Positions 34,275 to 44,729 of a DNA stretch of 64,000 nt are shown piece by piece. Both the position numbers and the translations under genes were made by a program. The notes beneath the pieces are model-generated. The model was given only the letters and a program-made list of their open reading frames with translations, made no database searches and was not told where the DNA came from. Positions within the stretch are counted from its first letter, which is position 1, and the number at the start of each line of letters is the position of its first letter. The DNA comes from Polynucleobacter tropicus (GTDB lineage Bacteria; Pseudomonadota; Gammaproteobacteria; Burkholderiales; Burkholderiaceae): contig NZ_CP028942.1 in the NCBI RefSeq assembly GCF_013307225.1, forward strand, positions 1,426,001 to 1,490,000. Reading direction: 5' to 3'.

Positions 34275-35536
34275 GAAGCAATTCGTCCGATACGACGATC
34301 CATAATAGTTTGCGCTACAGCTTGAGCCACTAGGAGACCTGTTGGGCGACGCAAAGTTTCATGCATTTTTGTAAAACGCTCTTTTAACTGCGCAACCTTG
34401 CTTGGATGATTTAACCACTCCAAAATCGCAGCACTTAATTTTTCTGGGGTTGCATCACTTTGCAATAACTCTGGCACAACAAACTCGCCACACAAAATGT
34501 TAGGCAAGCCAACATATGGCAAATATCCCTGGCGTTTCATGATCTGAGCAGTAAGCCAAGGCACTTTATATGAAATCACCATTGGCTTTTTCCAGAGGGC
34601 AGCCTGCAAAGTGGCAGTCCCACTCGCAATGAGTACAACATCAGACGCCTCCAAAACCTCATCTGCCATGCCATCAAGCAAATGAATTTGGATATCAGGA
34701 AATTGATTCTGGGTTGCTTTTGATAGGACCTCTAGAGGTGCTCGCAAACGTGGAGTAGCAACCGGAATCAGGAAATGGAGTTTTTGACCTTGCAGCTTCT
34801 TTGCCAGTAGCTGCATCGTTTCAAAAAACACAGGGGCTATTAGCTCAATCTCCGAAGATCGGCTCCCAGGTAACACTGCGATGACTAATCCCTCTAAACC
34901 ATCTTTGCCATTGCGATCTAGATGAAGTGCTTGCGCAATCTTTTCCCTAGCTTGAGATGTATTTGGCTCTAACGGAATTTCACTTGCTAGAGGGTGTCCT
35001 ACATAAGTAGAGGCTACGCCTGCGCGATCATAGATCTCGGTTTCAAAAGGGAAGATACACAACATGCGATCAACCGCTTGCGCGATTTTTTTGATACGCC
35101 CTGCTCTCCACGCCCAAATTGATGGAGAAACCAAATGCAAAGTGGGAATACCCACCTTTCGTAATTGAAGCTCAACACCCAAATTAAAGTCAGGAGCATC
35201 AACCCCTAAAAAGACATCAGGCCGTCCATCACCCAAAAGATTGGTGATTAACTCTTTACGCAATTTCAAAATGGCAGGCAATTGCTTTATTGCCTCAACA
35301 TAGCCCCGCACACTCAAGGTTTCCATGGGCCAATCGGAGCGCATACCCTGTGCCTGCATACGCGGACCACCAATGCCGTATACCTCCAGGCCTGCCATGT
35401 CCGGAATTTGATTTAAGGCACTCAGAACTGGCGCAGCTAATAAGTCGCCAGAAGGTTCGCCAGCTACACAAGCTAACTTTGGCAAGGTATTCCCGTTATC
35501 GAATGATGCCGCGTGTTGAGGCTGCAATAAAGTCAT
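34271..35536 (-). CDS. lpxB: Lipid A disaccharide synthase
   Basis: The 421-residue GT19 enzyme joins UDP-diacylglucosamine and lipid X to make the lipid A disaccharide. [18 protein letters not shown] near the N terminus, [12 protein letters not shown] near residue 55, and [11 protein letters not shown] near residue 215 are conserved. The open frame extends to 35620 but lies deep in lpxA; the ATG at 35536 is reported. A TTG at 35485, ten bases after the lpxA stop and preceded by GGGAA, would give [14 protein letters not shown], closer to the family's usual N terminus. Both are plausible. Confidence 0.92.
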   Translation of the reverse strand: MTLLQPQHAASFDNGNTLPKLACVAGEPSGDLLAAPVLSALNQIPDMAGLEVYGIGGPRMQAQGMRSDWPMETLSVRGYVEAIKQLPAILKLRKELITNLLGDGRPDVFLGVDAPDFNLGVELQLRKVGIPTLHLVSPSIWAWRAGRIKKIAQAVDRMLCIFPFETEIYDRAGVASTYVGHPLASEIPLEPNTSQAREKIAQALHLDRNGKDGLEGLVIAVLPGSRSSEIELIAPVFFETMQLLAKKLQGQKLHFLIPVATPRLRAPLEVLSKATQNQFPDIQIHLLDGMADEVLEASDVVLIASGTATLQAALWKKPMVISYKVPWLTAQIMKRQGYLPYVGLPNILCGEFVVPELLQSDATPEKLSAAILEWLNHPSKVAQLKERFTKMHETLRRPTGLLVAQAVAQTIMDRRIGRIAS

Positions 35537-36293
35537 GGAACTGCGCGAGCTTTTCTGCAGTCGCTGGATCAGCGGCACTCGCAGATACCATCTTCTGAAT
35601 TTCCGCCTTTGCCTCTTCAAAACTTAAGCCATCTTTGTAAAGAACTTTATAAGCTTGACGCAAAGCGGAAATAGTTTCGCTTGAAAAGCCGCGGCGCTTT
35701 AAGCCCTCAACATTAATGCCATGCGGAGAAGCCTTATCGCCCGCCGCAATGACAAAAGGCGGGATATCCTGCACCAAGGCAGATGCGCCACCCAACATGG
35801 CATGCTGACCAATACGCACAAATTGATGTACGCCAGACATACCACCCATAATTGCCCAATCACTCACTTGGACATGCCCAGCGATCTGAGCATTACTAGA
35901 GAAGATGGTGTGATTTCCAACCTGACAATCATGGGCAATATGAACATAAGCCATGATCCAGTTATCGTTGCCAATGCGGGTGATGCCCTCATCTTGCGAT
36001 GTACCCGTATGAATAGTCGTGAACTCACGAACGGTATTACGATCCCCAATAATGAGTTGAGTTGGTTCACCGCGGTACTTCATATCCTGCGGCGGTCCAC
36101 CAATCGCGGCAAAGTGAGCGAAGTTATTTTCCTTACCAATGGTGGTGTGACCCTCAATCACGGTGTGAGAGCCTACCTTGGTGCCCGCGCCGATTTTGAC
36201 ATTGGGGCCAATAACAGAGTACGGGCCAACCTCAACATCGCTGGCAAGCTCAGCCTTGCTATCTACTACTGCAGATGCATGAATCCGAGTCAT
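35496..36293 (-). CDS. lpxA: UDP-N-acetylglucosamine acyltransferase LpxA
   Basis: The 265-residue enzyme starts lipid A synthesis by adding a 3-hydroxyacyl group to UDP-GlcNAc. It is a left-handed beta-helix of hexapeptide repeats from about residue 3 to 185; the catalytic histidine lies in [14 protein letters not shown] near residue 125. Then comes a helical C-terminal domain, [19 protein letters not shown]. The ATG at 36293 shares its A with the fabZ stop (TAATG). A longer frame to 36320 is unlikely. The 3' end overlaps lpxB. Confidence 0.96.
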   Translation of the reverse strand: MTRIHASAVVDSKAELASDVEVGPYSVIGPNVKIGAGTKVGSHTVIEGHTTIGKENNFAHFAAIGGPPQDMKYRGEPTQLIIGDRNTVREFTTIHTGTSQDEGITRIGNDNWIMAYVHIAHDCQVGNHTIFSSNAQIAGHVQVSDWAIMGGMSGVHQFVRIGQHAMLGGASALVQDIPPFVIAAGDKASPHGINVEGLKRRGFSSETISALRQAYKVLYKDGLSFEEAKAEIQKMVSASAADPATAEKLAQFHDFIAASTRGIIR

Positions 36294-36742
36294 TACGCGC
36301 CCTTCGTCCGAACTGCGCAAGTAATATTCGCTTCCGCAGCGATCTCGCCGTCAACCGTTGCCTGAACAGCAAACTTATAAATGCCAGCGCGTCCACGTTC
36401 CAATTTTGCAGTCATGATCAACTGATCGCCAGGCAGCACTGGCTTTTTGAAACGCGCGCCATCAATTCCAGCAAAGTAATAAATCGCATCTTCAGCGCGC
36501 TCTTCAGAAAACGTGAGCAATGCAGCTGTTTGCGCTAAGGCCTCAATAATCAAAACGCCGGGCATCACTGGAAAATCTGGAAAATGTCCCTGAAAGAATG
36601 GCTCGTTCATAGTCACATTCTTTAACGCGGTAATAGTTTCGCGAGGAGTAATTTCAATCACGCGATCGACCAATAAAAATGGATAACGATGTGGCAATAA
36701 TTGCAAAATTTTATTGATGTCAATTGCGATTGGTGTACTCAT
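36293..36742 (-). CDS. fabZ: 3-hydroxyacyl-ACP dehydratase FabZ
   Basis: The 149-residue hot-dog-fold enzyme dehydrates 3-hydroxyacyl-ACP in fatty acid synthesis. [14 protein letters not shown] and the active-site block [20 protein letters not shown] near residue 54 are typical; the histidine there and the glutamate in IEALAQ are catalytic. It lies between lpxD and lpxA, which compete with it for 3-hydroxyacyl-ACP, so coexpression balances fatty acids and lipid A. The ATG is clear and the length normal. Confidence 0.97.
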   Translation of the reverse strand: MSTPIAIDINKILQLLPHRYPFLLVDRVIEITPRETITALKNVTMNEPFFQGHFPDFPVMPGVLIIEALAQTAALLTFSEERAEDAIYYFAGIDGARFKKPVLPGDQLIMTAKLERGRAGIYKFAVQATVDGEIAAEANITCAVRTKGA

Positions 36743-36797
36743 AACATGGCTACCTAAGTTTGTATTTTCTTGATCTAAATCCGAAGATTATTGACCT

Positions 36798-37850
36798 CTA
36801 CTTTTTATCTAATAATCGTAAACGTTGACGTATTTTATCTAGGCCGCGCAAGATTGCCGCATTCTTTTCCCAAGCTGCATGCAACATCGATGGATAAACA
36901 CCCGTGAAATGCTGACCAGGCTCTGTAATAGAGCGAATAATCGAGGTATTGCCAGAAATGGTCGTTCTGTCAGCGATCGTTAAATGTCCGGCAAAATTAG
37001 CCGCGCCACCGATGATGCAGAAGTTGCCGATCTTCGTACTACCTGAAATTGCTGCACAACCTGCGATGACGCAGCACTTTCCTACGATCACATTGTGCGC
37101 AATCTGAACTTGATTATCAATCTTAGTTCCCGAGCCAACTACAGTATCGCTCATAGCACCACGATCAATTGTGGTTGATGCGCCAATCTCAACATCGTCA
37201 CCGATCACCACATTACCAGTTTGGGGTATTTTGACCCACTCACCACCTGTCGCAGAAAAGTCTGGAGCAAATCCAAATCCGTCTGACCCAATGACTGCGC
37301 CACTATGAATAATGCAACGCTCACCAATCCGCGTACCAGAGTAAAGAGATGCAGATGGATAGATCAGGGAATCACTCGCAATTACACTATCTCTTGCAAT
37401 AGACGTATTGCCCAGAATCACAACCCGCTCACCCAACTTTACATTTGGCCCGATTTGCACAAATGGGCCAATATGGCATGAGGCGGGAATAACTGCCGAA
37501 GAATCAATTACCGCGCTTGCATGAATACCCGGAGCATGAGTCGGAGTGTTTTGTTTTGCAAAATGCTGCGCCATTCTGGCAAAAGTTGCATAAGGGTTCT
37601 GCGCAATAAAATAAACGCGTTTCGCGAAATGCTGGCCAGGGTTGGCTTGCAAAAATTCAAAATCGGATTTACTTACAATGAGCGCTCCCGCGCTACTATC
37701 AGCAGCCTGCTGACGATATAGGGGATTCGATAAAAACGAGATTTGGTTTTGTGCTGCCCGCTCTAAAGGGGCTAAGCCAACAAAGGGGCTGGAAGCCTCC
37801 CCCACCAAGCTTGCTTGAAACTGATTGGCCAGCTCGATGGCGGTAGGCAT
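36798..37850 (-). CDS. lpxD: UDP-3-O-acylglucosamine N-acyltransferase LpxD
   Basis: The 350-residue enzyme adds the second 3-hydroxyacyl chain in lipid A synthesis. An N-terminal uridine-binding domain ([20 protein letters not shown] near residue 24) is followed by hexapeptide repeats from about residue 105 to 300. The catalytic histidine is in [16 protein letters not shown] near residue 245. GSDGFGFAP near residue 190 is a family marker. It starts three bases before the end of the Skp stop and precedes fabZ by 55 bases. Length matches the family (about 340 residues). Confidence 0.96.
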   Translation of the reverse strand: MPTAIELANQFQASLVGEASSPFVGLAPLERAAQNQISFLSNPLYRQQAADSSAGALIVSKSDFEFLQANPGQHFAKRVYFIAQNPYATFARMAQHFAKQNTPTHAPGIHASAVIDSSAVIPASCHIGPFVQIGPNVKLGERVVILGNTSIARDSVIASDSLIYPSASLYSGTRIGERCIIHSGAVIGSDGFGFAPDFSATGGEWVKIPQTGNVVIGDDVEIGASTTIDRGAMSDTVVGSGTKIDNQVQIAHNVIVGKCCVIAGCAAISGSTKIGNFCIIGGAANFAGHLTIADRTTISGNTSIIRSITEPGQHFTGVYPSMLHAAWEKNAAILRGLDKIRQRLRLLDKK

Positions 37851-37853
37851 AGA

Positions 37854-38381
37854 TTACTTCTGGCTATTTAATGCCTTGATGACATCATCAGTAATATCGG
37901 CTTTTGGACTTGCAAAGGCCGCTTCCTGAACAATGATGTCCAATTTGCGTTGTTCCGCAATCTGACGCAAAACCGCATTTGCCTTTTCTGCAATCTTTGC
38001 GCGCTCTTCAAAAGTACGCTGATTGAGATCCTCAGTGAACTCGCGCTGCTTGCGTTGTAATTCACGATCTTGGTCTGCTAAATCACGCTGACGACGAACA
38101 CGATCCGCCTCACTTATTACCGCTGCATCGCGATCTAACTTCTCGGCTGCAGTCTGAATTTTTTGCGCGCTGTCACGCAAATCATTCTGGCGCTTGGTAA
38201 ATTCATTCTGCAAACGAGTCTGCATTGCCTTAGCAAGATTCGATTCGTTAAATACCTTTTCAGAATTTACGACAGCAACTCGCGTACCAGCATCTTGCGC
38301 AAAAACCTGCGGGACTGAAATTGCGAGAGTAATAACAGTCAAAATCCATTGAAGTGATTTAGGTGATTTAACAAACTTCAT
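37854..38381 (-). CDS. skp: Periplasmic chaperone Skp/OmpH
   Basis: The 175-residue protein is a periplasmic chaperone for outer-membrane proteins. From the ATG at 38381 it starts MKFVKSPKSLQWILTVITLA, a signal peptide probably cut after VFA. The mature part has the conserved VAVVNSEKVFNES segment and two long basic coiled-coil arms (about residues 55-140). GGAAAG lies just upstream; a longer frame to 38474 would run into bamA and is rejected. It lies directly after bamA, its functional partner. Confidence 0.94.
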   Translation of the reverse strand: MKFVKSPKSLQWILTVITLAISVPQVFAQDAGTRVAVVNSEKVFNESNLAKAMQTRLQNEFTKRQNDLRDSAQKIQTAAEKLDRDAAVISEADRVRRQRDLADQDRELQRKQREFTEDLNQRTFEERAKIAEKANAVLRQIAEQRKLDIIVQEAAFASPKADITDDVIKALNSQK

Positions 38382-38400
38382 AAATACTTTCCTTAAACAT

Positions 38401-40716
38401 TTAAAACGCCGTACCAACCTGGAACTGCAAACGTTGAATATTATCCGTAGGCTGAGCCTTGTACGGAATACCATAGCTAAACTTTAGAGGCCCAAGCGGT
38501 GATATCCATGATAAACCCAAACCATAAGAGTATCTAAGAACCAAATTAATATTTTGCCCAAAAGCATTACCGCCATCCGCAAAACCAAAAACTCGCAAGG
38601 TTTTATCGACCCCAGACCCAGGAACTGGAACCGTGTACTCTAAATTAGTTACGATTTTTGACTGACCACCAGTAGGCTGCCAAGCTCCGATAATCGTGTT
38701 GTAGTACTGTGGCCCAAGGGACCCAGGCGAGTATCCTCGCACAGACCCGATACCACCCACATAGTAGTTTTTAGTGATTGGATAAGGGTTATTTCCATAA
38801 GCCTGACCATAACCAACCTCTCCGTTAAATGAGAGGATGTTTCCCTTAGAGAAAGAGTGATATTTCTGATACTGACCAAATAAACGATAAAAGGTCATAT
38901 TCCCAACAGGCGTTCCAGCTTCTGCTGACAATTGCTGCAAAGAACCATCCGACGGAATTAGCGCGCTATCACGACCATCGCGCGCCCACCCAACTGTTAA
39001 GGGGACGTTATAGGTTGTCAAGGTACCAGGGTATCCAGGAGATGCAATTCCATAGCTCATTGCATAATTTAGATAAGGCTGCGGAGTATTTTCCGTAGTC
39101 TGAATTTGGAAAGCCTCAACACCCGATCCGAAAAATACTCGGTCAACTTCAGTGTATGGCACTCCAAATTTAATGTTTGTACCAACGGATTTAATTTGGT
39201 AATCAGGATCGCCGACGTAATACAAAGGCTTTGATGATCGATAGTACAAATCGGTATAGCGACTAATTCCCTCTTCAGTAAAATAGGGATCGTAATTAGA
39301 GAGGGTTAAGTTTTGATTTATTTTTCCCAATGAGGCATTAAGACCAACTGAAGTTCCAGTACCAAAAGCATTATCCTGATTGACGCCGGCAGATAATATT
39401 AATTTTTCAGTAGAAGAGAATCCAGCGCCAACCGTCACTGCCCCGGTAGGTTTTTCAGTTACTTTCACATTGACGTCCACCTGATCCGGGGAACCAGGCA
39501 CATCTTCAGTTGTAATGTCTGTTTCAGTGAAGTACCCTAGACGGCCAAGTCGTTTTTTAGATAAATCAATTTTTTCACTATCAAACCAAGAGCTCTCGAA
39601 CTGACGCATTTCGCGGCGAATCACCATGTCACGCGTCTTCGCATTTCCCGAGATCTCAACCTTTCGCACATATACACGACGACCTGGATCAATCACTAAA
39701 GTGACATCGACCTCGGATAGGTCGCGACGAATATCTGGCTGTGGATTGATAGTGGCAAATGCATACCCATAGGCACCTAGAACATCAGCAATCGCTTTTG
39801 TACTCTGCGTTAATAGAGCAGATGAATAGGTGTCGCCAGACTTCAATACGATTAATTCCTTAAGCTCAGATTCTTTACCTAATAACTCGCCAGCCAAACG
39901 AACATCTCTGACGGTAAATTTTTTACCCTCATTGATACTAATGGTTAAGTAAATTGCCTTCTTATCAGGAGTAATCGAAACTTGAGTGGCTTCATAAGTA
40001 AATTCCAAGTAACCACGATTCAAATAGTATGAGCGGATAGCCTCCAGATCTGCCATCAATTTTTGCTTCGAATACAAATTATCTTTGCTATACCAAGACA
40101 GCCAACCGCCAGTTTTAAGCTGCATCTCACTTCTAAGAGTGCCCTCACTAAAAGCTGCATTACCAATAAAGTTAATTTCTTCAATTTTGGCAACAGGGCC
40201 TTCATCAACATTGAAATAGACGGCCACTTGATTACGCTCAACCGGAGTTACTGTAGCCACTACCTCGGCAGCAAACATACCTTTTCCAACGTAGGCACGC
40301 TTCAATTCTTGCTCAGCCTTGTCTATTAAGGCTTTATCATAAAAACGAGCTTCAGCAACGCCAACAACTTGCAACGATTTTCGAATGCTTTCGGGCTGAA
40401 ATTCTTTCATACCCGTAAACTCCATCCGCGAGATGGTGGGACGCTCATCAACAATCACAATAAGGACATCACCCTGCGCTTGAATTTGCACATCCCTAAA
40501 GAATCCTGTGCTGTAAAGAGCTTTAATTGCTTCAGCACCCTTTTCTTCTGTAAATGTGTCGCCAACCTGCACAGACAAATAACTGAATACGGTTCCAGGC
40601 TCTACCCGCTGCAAACCCTCTACTCGGATATCTTTAACAACGAAAGAATCTGCTGCATGAACATGCAAACTCAATCCAATAGATAAAAGCAGAATGAGTC
40701 TTGCTAAAAATCGCAT
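38401..40716 (-). CDS. bamA: Outer membrane assembly factor BamA
   Basis: The 771-residue Omp85 protein inserts beta-barrel proteins in the outer membrane. A signal peptide (MRFLARLILLLSIGLSL... cut near HAA) is followed by five POTRA domains to about residue 415 and a 16-strand barrel. GIGSVRGYSPGSLGP is the conserved VRGY loop, and the chain ends in phenylalanine (QVGTAF), the barrel signal. The ATG at 40716 gives a normal signal peptide but has no clear ribosome-binding site; a TTG at 40749 overlaps the rseP stop as TTGA and could be the coupled start. Confidence 0.96.
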   Translation of the reverse strand: MRFLARLILLLSIGLSLHVHAADSFVVKDIRVEGLQRVEPGTVFSYLSVQVGDTFTEEKGAEAIKALYSTGFFRDVQIQAQGDVLIVIVDERPTISRMEFTGMKEFQPESIRKSLQVVGVAEARFYDKALIDKAEQELKRAYVGKGMFAAEVVATVTPVERNQVAVYFNVDEGPVAKIEEINFIGNAAFSEGTLRSEMQLKTGGWLSWYSKDNLYSKQKLMADLEAIRSYYLNRGYLEFTYEATQVSITPDKKAIYLTISINEGKKFTVRDVRLAGELLGKESELKELIVLKSGDTYSSALLTQSTKAIADVLGAYGYAFATINPQPDIRRDLSEVDVTLVIDPGRRVYVRKVEISGNAKTRDMVIRREMRQFESSWFDSEKIDLSKKRLGRLGYFTETDITTEDVPGSPDQVDVNVKVTEKPTGAVTVGAGFSSTEKLILSAGVNQDNAFGTGTSVGLNASLGKINQNLTLSNYDPYFTEEGISRYTDLYYRSSKPLYYVGDPDYQIKSVGTNIKFGVPYTEVDRVFFGSGVEAFQIQTTENTPQPYLNYAMSYGIASPGYPGTLTTYNVPLTVGWARDGRDSALIPSDGSLQQLSAEAGTPVGNMTFYRLFGQYQKYHSFSKGNILSFNGEVGYGQAYGNNPYPITKNYYVGGIGSVRGYSPGSLGPQYYNTIIGAWQPTGGQSKIVTNLEYTVPVPGSGVDKTLRVFGFADGGNAFGQNINLVLRYSYGLGLSWISPLGPLKFSYGIPYKAQPTDNIQRLQFQVGTAF

Positions 40717-40745
40717 AAGGCCGAAGGAGGATAGGTTCAGAAAAT

Positions 40746-41873
40746 TCAAGGCAAAAAATAGCGTTGTAAATCGTTAAACAATGCCAAAAGCGAAAGGGAA
40801 ATCAGCAATAAAAAGCCCACTTTTTGGAGCTGCTCTTGCACCGAAACCGAAACCCGCTTTCCAGCAACTAACTCCCATGCATCATACAGGAGCTGACCCC
40901 CATCTAGCATGGGAAAAGGAAGGAGATTGAGCATCCCAATGCTGATACTAATTAGTGCCAAAAATGCTAAAAAGGCTTGCCAGCCAACCTGGACGGACTT
41001 TCCAGCCATATCGGCAATGCTTAAAGGCCCCCCAAGCTGCTTTAGAGAAGCCTGGCCAGTCAACATCCCCAGCATCAACCTTGCTGAGACCTTGGTAATC
41101 AACCAAACCCTTTGGGCGGCAACCACTGAAGCATCCAAGGGCCTCAATTTCAGCTCTTTCCACTGATTTAAGGGGGTAGCTATCGGCAAGAGACCAAGCT
41201 CTTTCATCGGATCTCCATCCGGCCTCATTCTTGGAAGACCCTCAGCCTTAAACGACTTTATGAGGTGACCGCCCTCGGAATCTTCAATCTCCAAAGCAAA
41301 TCCAGTATTGCCAGTTAAGGCATCCATCAAATTCCAGCGCAAGGAATTCCAACTCCGTACAGCCTCAAATTCTCCGGCGATAGGCGGCCCACCGGAACTT
41401 AATTTTTGCCAACTTAGCACTCGATCACCTTGAGCAATGCCCAACTGAGAAGCGATTGAATTTTCTGGCGGGGTTTGCAAAACCGCTGGCAATTGAGGTG
41501 CGCCAGAAATATAAATCACAGAAAAAAGAAGGATTGCTAAAAAGAAGTTGGCAAATGGTCCGGCTGCCACAATTAAAGAACGTTGCCAAAGTGGTTTGTG
41601 ATCAAAGGCATCCTTTCGATCATTTTGGCAAATAACTTGATTCCGATCGCGACCATCCAAGAGCTTCACGTAGCCACCCAAAGGAATGGAAGCCAATACC
41701 CACTCGGTTTGATTGGGTGCTCGATATGTAAACAACGGTTTTCCAAAGCCAATAGCGAACCGCAATACTCGAACGCCGCATGCTCGTGCTGCTAAGAAAT
41801 GGCCAAACTCATGGAAACTGACCAAGACCCCTAAGGTCAATAAAAATGCTCCAAGAGTAATTAACGCTTGCAT
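40746..41873 (-). CDS. rseP: RIP zinc metalloprotease RseP, short form
   Basis: The 375-residue site-2 protease cuts membrane-embedded anti-sigma factors such as RseA. The zinc motif HEFGHFLAARACGVRV lies near residue 21, and the second motif NLLPFPMLDGG near residue 305. Only one PDZ-like region (about residues 120-230) lies between the membrane helices, whereas the E. coli enzyme is about 450 residues and has two. The C-terminal helices are intact, so this is a compact natural form, not a truncation. It lies between dxr and bamA as usual. Alternative names include rasP and mucP. Confidence 0.93.
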   Translation of the reverse strand: MQALITLGAFLLTLGVLVSFHEFGHFLAARACGVRVLRFAIGFGKPLFTYRAPNQTEWVLASIPLGGYVKLLDGRDRNQVICQNDRKDAFDHKPLWQRSLIVAAGPFANFFLAILLFSVIYISGAPQLPAVLQTPPENSIASQLGIAQGDRVLSWQKLSSGGPPIAGEFEAVRSWNSLRWNLMDALTGNTGFALEIEDSEGGHLIKSFKAEGLPRMRPDGDPMKELGLLPIATPLNQWKELKLRPLDASVVAAQRVWLITKVSARLMLGMLTGQASLKQLGGPLSIADMAGKSVQVGWQAFLAFLALISISIGMLNLLPFPMLDGGQLLYDAWELVAGKRVSVSVQEQLQKVGFLLLISLSLLALFNDLQRYFLP

Positions 41874-41898
41874 GAAATCATTACCTTAAACATCCACC

Positions 41899-43089
41899 CT
41901 ACAGAGCTCGAATCAAATCCCGCGCTTCGGCTCTGGCTTGTGCATCAACCTGCAAAATAGCGTCCAGAGAATCGGCGTTGCTTTCTGTAATTGCGTTTAA
42001 CACTTTCTCAACAACCACAGGTATTTGCAAATACGGTAGACCTTCGTCCAAAAACGCAGCAACAGCAATTTCATTCGCAGCATTTAATACAGTGGGCGCT
42101 GTACCGCCAGACCTCGCTGCGGCAAACGCCAATGATAAACATGGAAAACGTGATAAATCGGGCTCTGAAAAACTGAGGTTAGTTAACTGAGTCAAACTCA
42201 GTGGCGCAACTCCCGCAGCGATTCTGTCTGGCCATGCCAATCCATAAGCAATAGGGGTACGCATATCCGGTTGACCCAACTGCGCCAACACAGAGCCATC
42301 ACGATAGCGAACCATCGAATGCACAACGCTTTGCGGATGTATCAGTACTTTTATTTTTTCCAGCGGAAGACCAAACAACCAAAAGGCCTCAATCACCTCT
42401 AACCCCTTGTTCATCATGGTTGCCGAATCCACCGAGATTTTTTTACCCATCACCCAGTTTGGATGAGCGCATGCCTGTTCTGGAGTAATGCTAGCAAGCT
42501 GATCTAGCGGAGTATTTCGGAATGGGCCGCCAGATGCCGTTAGCCACAATTCTTCAACGCCTAAATAAGCATTTTGCAATGAGGAATCTTGAGTGAAATT
42601 ATTTGGCAAGCATTGAAAAATCGCATTATGTTCACTATCAATCGGCAATAATTCGCCGCCACCAGCGCTAATAGCCTGCATAAATAAATTACCAGACATG
42701 ACCAAGGCTTCTTTATTGGCCAACAAAACTCTTTTGCCTGCTTTAGCAGCTGCCAGCGCAGGGACTAAGCCTGCCGCCCCCACAATTGCCGCCATTACCG
42801 TATCGCAGCCGGAATCAGTCACAGCCGTCACCAGCGATGCTGGGCCATACATCACCTGGGTCGAGATATTCTTTTGGCGCAATAGCGTTTCGAGACGCTT
42901 AGCATCATCAGCCTCAGATACCACTGCAATCGCAGGCTTAAACTCCATGCACTGCTCTGCCAACCGATCGATCTGCTTACCCGCAGTAAGCGCAACCACC
43001 TTGAAGCGATCTGGATGAGCGCGAATAACATCTAATGTATTAACGCCAATCGATCCAGTAGAGCCCAGAATGGCAATGTACCTTGCCAT
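41899..43089 (-). CDS. dxr: 1-deoxy-D-xylulose 5-phosphate reductoisomerase
   Basis: The 396-residue enzyme makes 2-C-methylerythritol 4-phosphate with NADPH, the second step of the non-mevalonate isoprenoid pathway. The cofactor motif ILGSTGSIGVNTLDVI lies near residue 7; ALANKEALVMSG (as LLANKEALVMSG) lies near residue 122, and the acidic metal site in LPIDSEHNAIFQ near residue 150. ATG at 43089 shares its A with the cdsA stop; a GTG one codon earlier is possible. It feeds UppS, two genes upstream. Confidence 0.96.
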   Translation of the reverse strand: MARYIAILGSTGSIGVNTLDVIRAHPDRFKVVALTAGKQIDRLAEQCMEFKPAIAVVSEADDAKRLETLLRQKNISTQVMYGPASLVTAVTDSGCDTVMAAIVGAAGLVPALAAAKAGKRVLLANKEALVMSGNLFMQAISAGGGELLPIDSEHNAIFQCLPNNFTQDSSLQNAYLGVEELWLTASGGPFRNTPLDQLASITPEQACAHPNWVMGKKISVDSATMMNKGLEVIEAFWLFGLPLEKIKVLIHPQSVVHSMVRYRDGSVLAQLGQPDMRTPIAYGLAWPDRIAAGVAPLSLTQLTNLSFSEPDLSRFPCLSLAFAAARSGGTAPTVLNAANEIAVAAFLDEGLPYLQIPVVVEKVLNAITESNADSLDAILQVDAQARAEARDLIRAL

Positions 43090-43916
43090 CACACGAGACC
43101 CGCAAGGATAGCCGCAATGGGCATTGTTGGAATTAATGCATCCACACGATCAAGCACACCGCCATGGCCTGGTAATAACTGACTACTATCTTTGACACCT
43201 GCCAAGCGCTTTAACTGGGATTCAAAAAGATCGCCAAAAATACTAAATGCCGTTAATAAAGTCACCATCAATAGCATCGGCACCCATCCAAAACGAATAG
43301 CCCAAGCGCCAAATATAGTGGACTCAAATGGCAAGAAGAATACGCACGCTAGAGCGTACGCATAACAAAGTACAAGACCACCCACCGCACCTTCAACCGA
43401 CTTACCCGGGCTAATTTGCACAGCAAGCTTACGCTTGCCAAAAGCTTTACCAACAAAATAAGCGCCGATGTCCGCCACCCAAACTAAGGCCATTGCGGAA
43501 AGCAGAAAGACTAAGCCTAACTCTCGCAAGAAAACAATTGCAAACCAAGTTGCTGGTAACAGTATTAGACCAAGCACAACATAAAAAGGACGTAATTTTT
43601 GCAAAGATATATTCATCCCTTTTGCCAAAATGAATGGGGCAATAAAAAACCAAAAGATGACTGCTAGCAAAAGCAAAGAAAATTGCCAGGCCACATTTTG
43701 CAAGGCCAGCAAAACAAAAATGATTACCAAACAAAATGTGGCATAAAGCCAAGCTGCACGAGGTGCATCAGGATTTAATAAGCGACTCCACTCCCAGGCG
43801 CCTGCCAACACCGCCACAAGAAAAAAGGCGCCGATAAATACAGGAGGCAGGAAAAATAGAATTGGTAATAAGACCGCCAATAGAACAAAGGCAGTAATAA
43901 TTCGGGTCTTCAACAT
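43089..43916 (-). CDS. cdsA: Phosphatidate cytidylyltransferase
   Basis: The 275-residue membrane enzyme makes CDP-diacylglycerol from phosphatidate and CTP, for phospholipid synthesis. About eight membrane helices are visible. The C-terminal signature is clear: FGDLFESQLKRLAGVKDS followed by LLPGHGGVLDRVDAL, with the acidic metal-binding residues of the CDP-alcohol cytidylyltransferase family. SPGKSVEGAVGGL precedes it. The gene lies between uppS and dxr, with 18 bases to uppS. Length is normal. Confidence 0.95.
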   Translation of the reverse strand: MLKTRIITAFVLLAVLLPILFFLPPVFIGAFFLVAVLAGAWEWSRLLNPDAPRAAWLYATFCLVIIFVLLALQNVAWQFSLLLLAVIFWFFIAPFILAKGMNISLQKLRPFYVVLGLILLPATWFAIVFLRELGLVFLLSAMALVWVADIGAYFVGKAFGKRKLAVQISPGKSVEGAVGGLVLCYAYALACVFFLPFESTIFGAWAIRFGWVPMLLMVTLLTAFSIFGDLFESQLKRLAGVKDSSQLLPGHGGVLDRVDALIPTMPIAAILAGLV

Positions 43917-43934
43917 GAAAAGTGGACTCTGAAA

Positions 43935-44708
43935 TTAGACGGCATCGCTCATTACTTGCGATGCAAGTTGAGCACTAGTTCGCCCAAAGCGACGCTCACG
44001 CTGACTAAACCAGTTGATCGCCTTGTGTAATTCGGTTTCGTCGAAATCTGGCCAAAGTACATCTGTGAAATACAACTCTGTATAGGCCAATTGCCAAAGC
44101 AAAAAGTTACTAACGCGTTGCTCACCACCCGTACGAATAAATAAATCAGGCTCAGGCGCATAAGCCATAGAGAGATGTGACTGCAATAGCTCTTCGCTAA
44201 TATCTTCAGGTTTTAAGTGGGGATTCGCTGCAACACAGCGCTGCATTGCCTGCAAGATATCCCAACGCCCGCCGTAATTTGCAGCAATCGTAAATGTCAG
44301 CGCTTTACAACCCGCCGTCTTTGCTTCAGAAAATTCAACCATCTCCTGAATTGCATTATCAAAACGACTTAAATCCCCAATCAGTCGCAGACAGATATCG
44401 TTTTCAGCGAGGCGTGATACTTCACCCTTGAGGGATTTCAGAAATAACTTCATTAAAAAGCCCACCTCTTCTGGTGGGCGACGCCAGTTCTCTGAACTAA
44501 ATGCAAATACGGTCAAATACTCAACGCCAATACGGCGACATTCTTGAACAATCTTTCGAACAGCGCCTAAGCCTTCAGAGTGCCCAGCAACCCTGGGCAT
44601 CATGCGCTTACTAGCCCAACGCCCATTGCCGTCCATAATGATCGCCACATGGCGAGGAATGGAGCTAACTTCTGGTATTGCCTGGGTTGAACTAAGGTGC
44701 TGAGTCAT
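43935..44708 (-). CDS. uppS: Undecaprenyl diphosphate synthase
   Basis: The 257-residue cis-prenyltransferase makes C55 undecaprenyl pyrophosphate, the lipid carrier for peptidoglycan and O-antigen. The N-terminal [16 protein letters not shown] holds the catalytic aspartate near residue 26; [32 protein letters not shown] and [13 protein letters not shown] are family blocks. It starts 21 bases after frr. The PAP2 phosphatase gene at 14277 could act on the product or its recycling, but that is inference. Also called ispU. Confidence 0.96.
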   Translation of the reverse strand: MTQHLSSTQAIPEVSSIPRHVAIIMDGNGRWASKRMMPRVAGHSEGLGAVRKIVQECRRIGVEYLTVFAFSSENWRRPPEEVGFLMKLFLKSLKGEVSRLAENDICLRLIGDLSRFDNAIQEMVEFSEAKTAGCKALTFTIAANYGGRWDILQAMQRCVAANPHLKPEDISEELLQSHLSMAYAPEPDLFIRTGGEQRVSNFLLWQLAYTELYFTDVLWPDFDETELHKAINWFSQRERRFGRTSAQLASQVMSDAV

Positions 44709-44729
44709 AAAGAGTAAAACTCACTACGG

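Noticed and set aside
35721..36365. 214-codon open frame on the plus strand over lpxA
   Set aside because: It is antisense to a clear lpxA, has no recognisable family and no ribosome-binding site; hexapeptide repeat genes often give such shadows.
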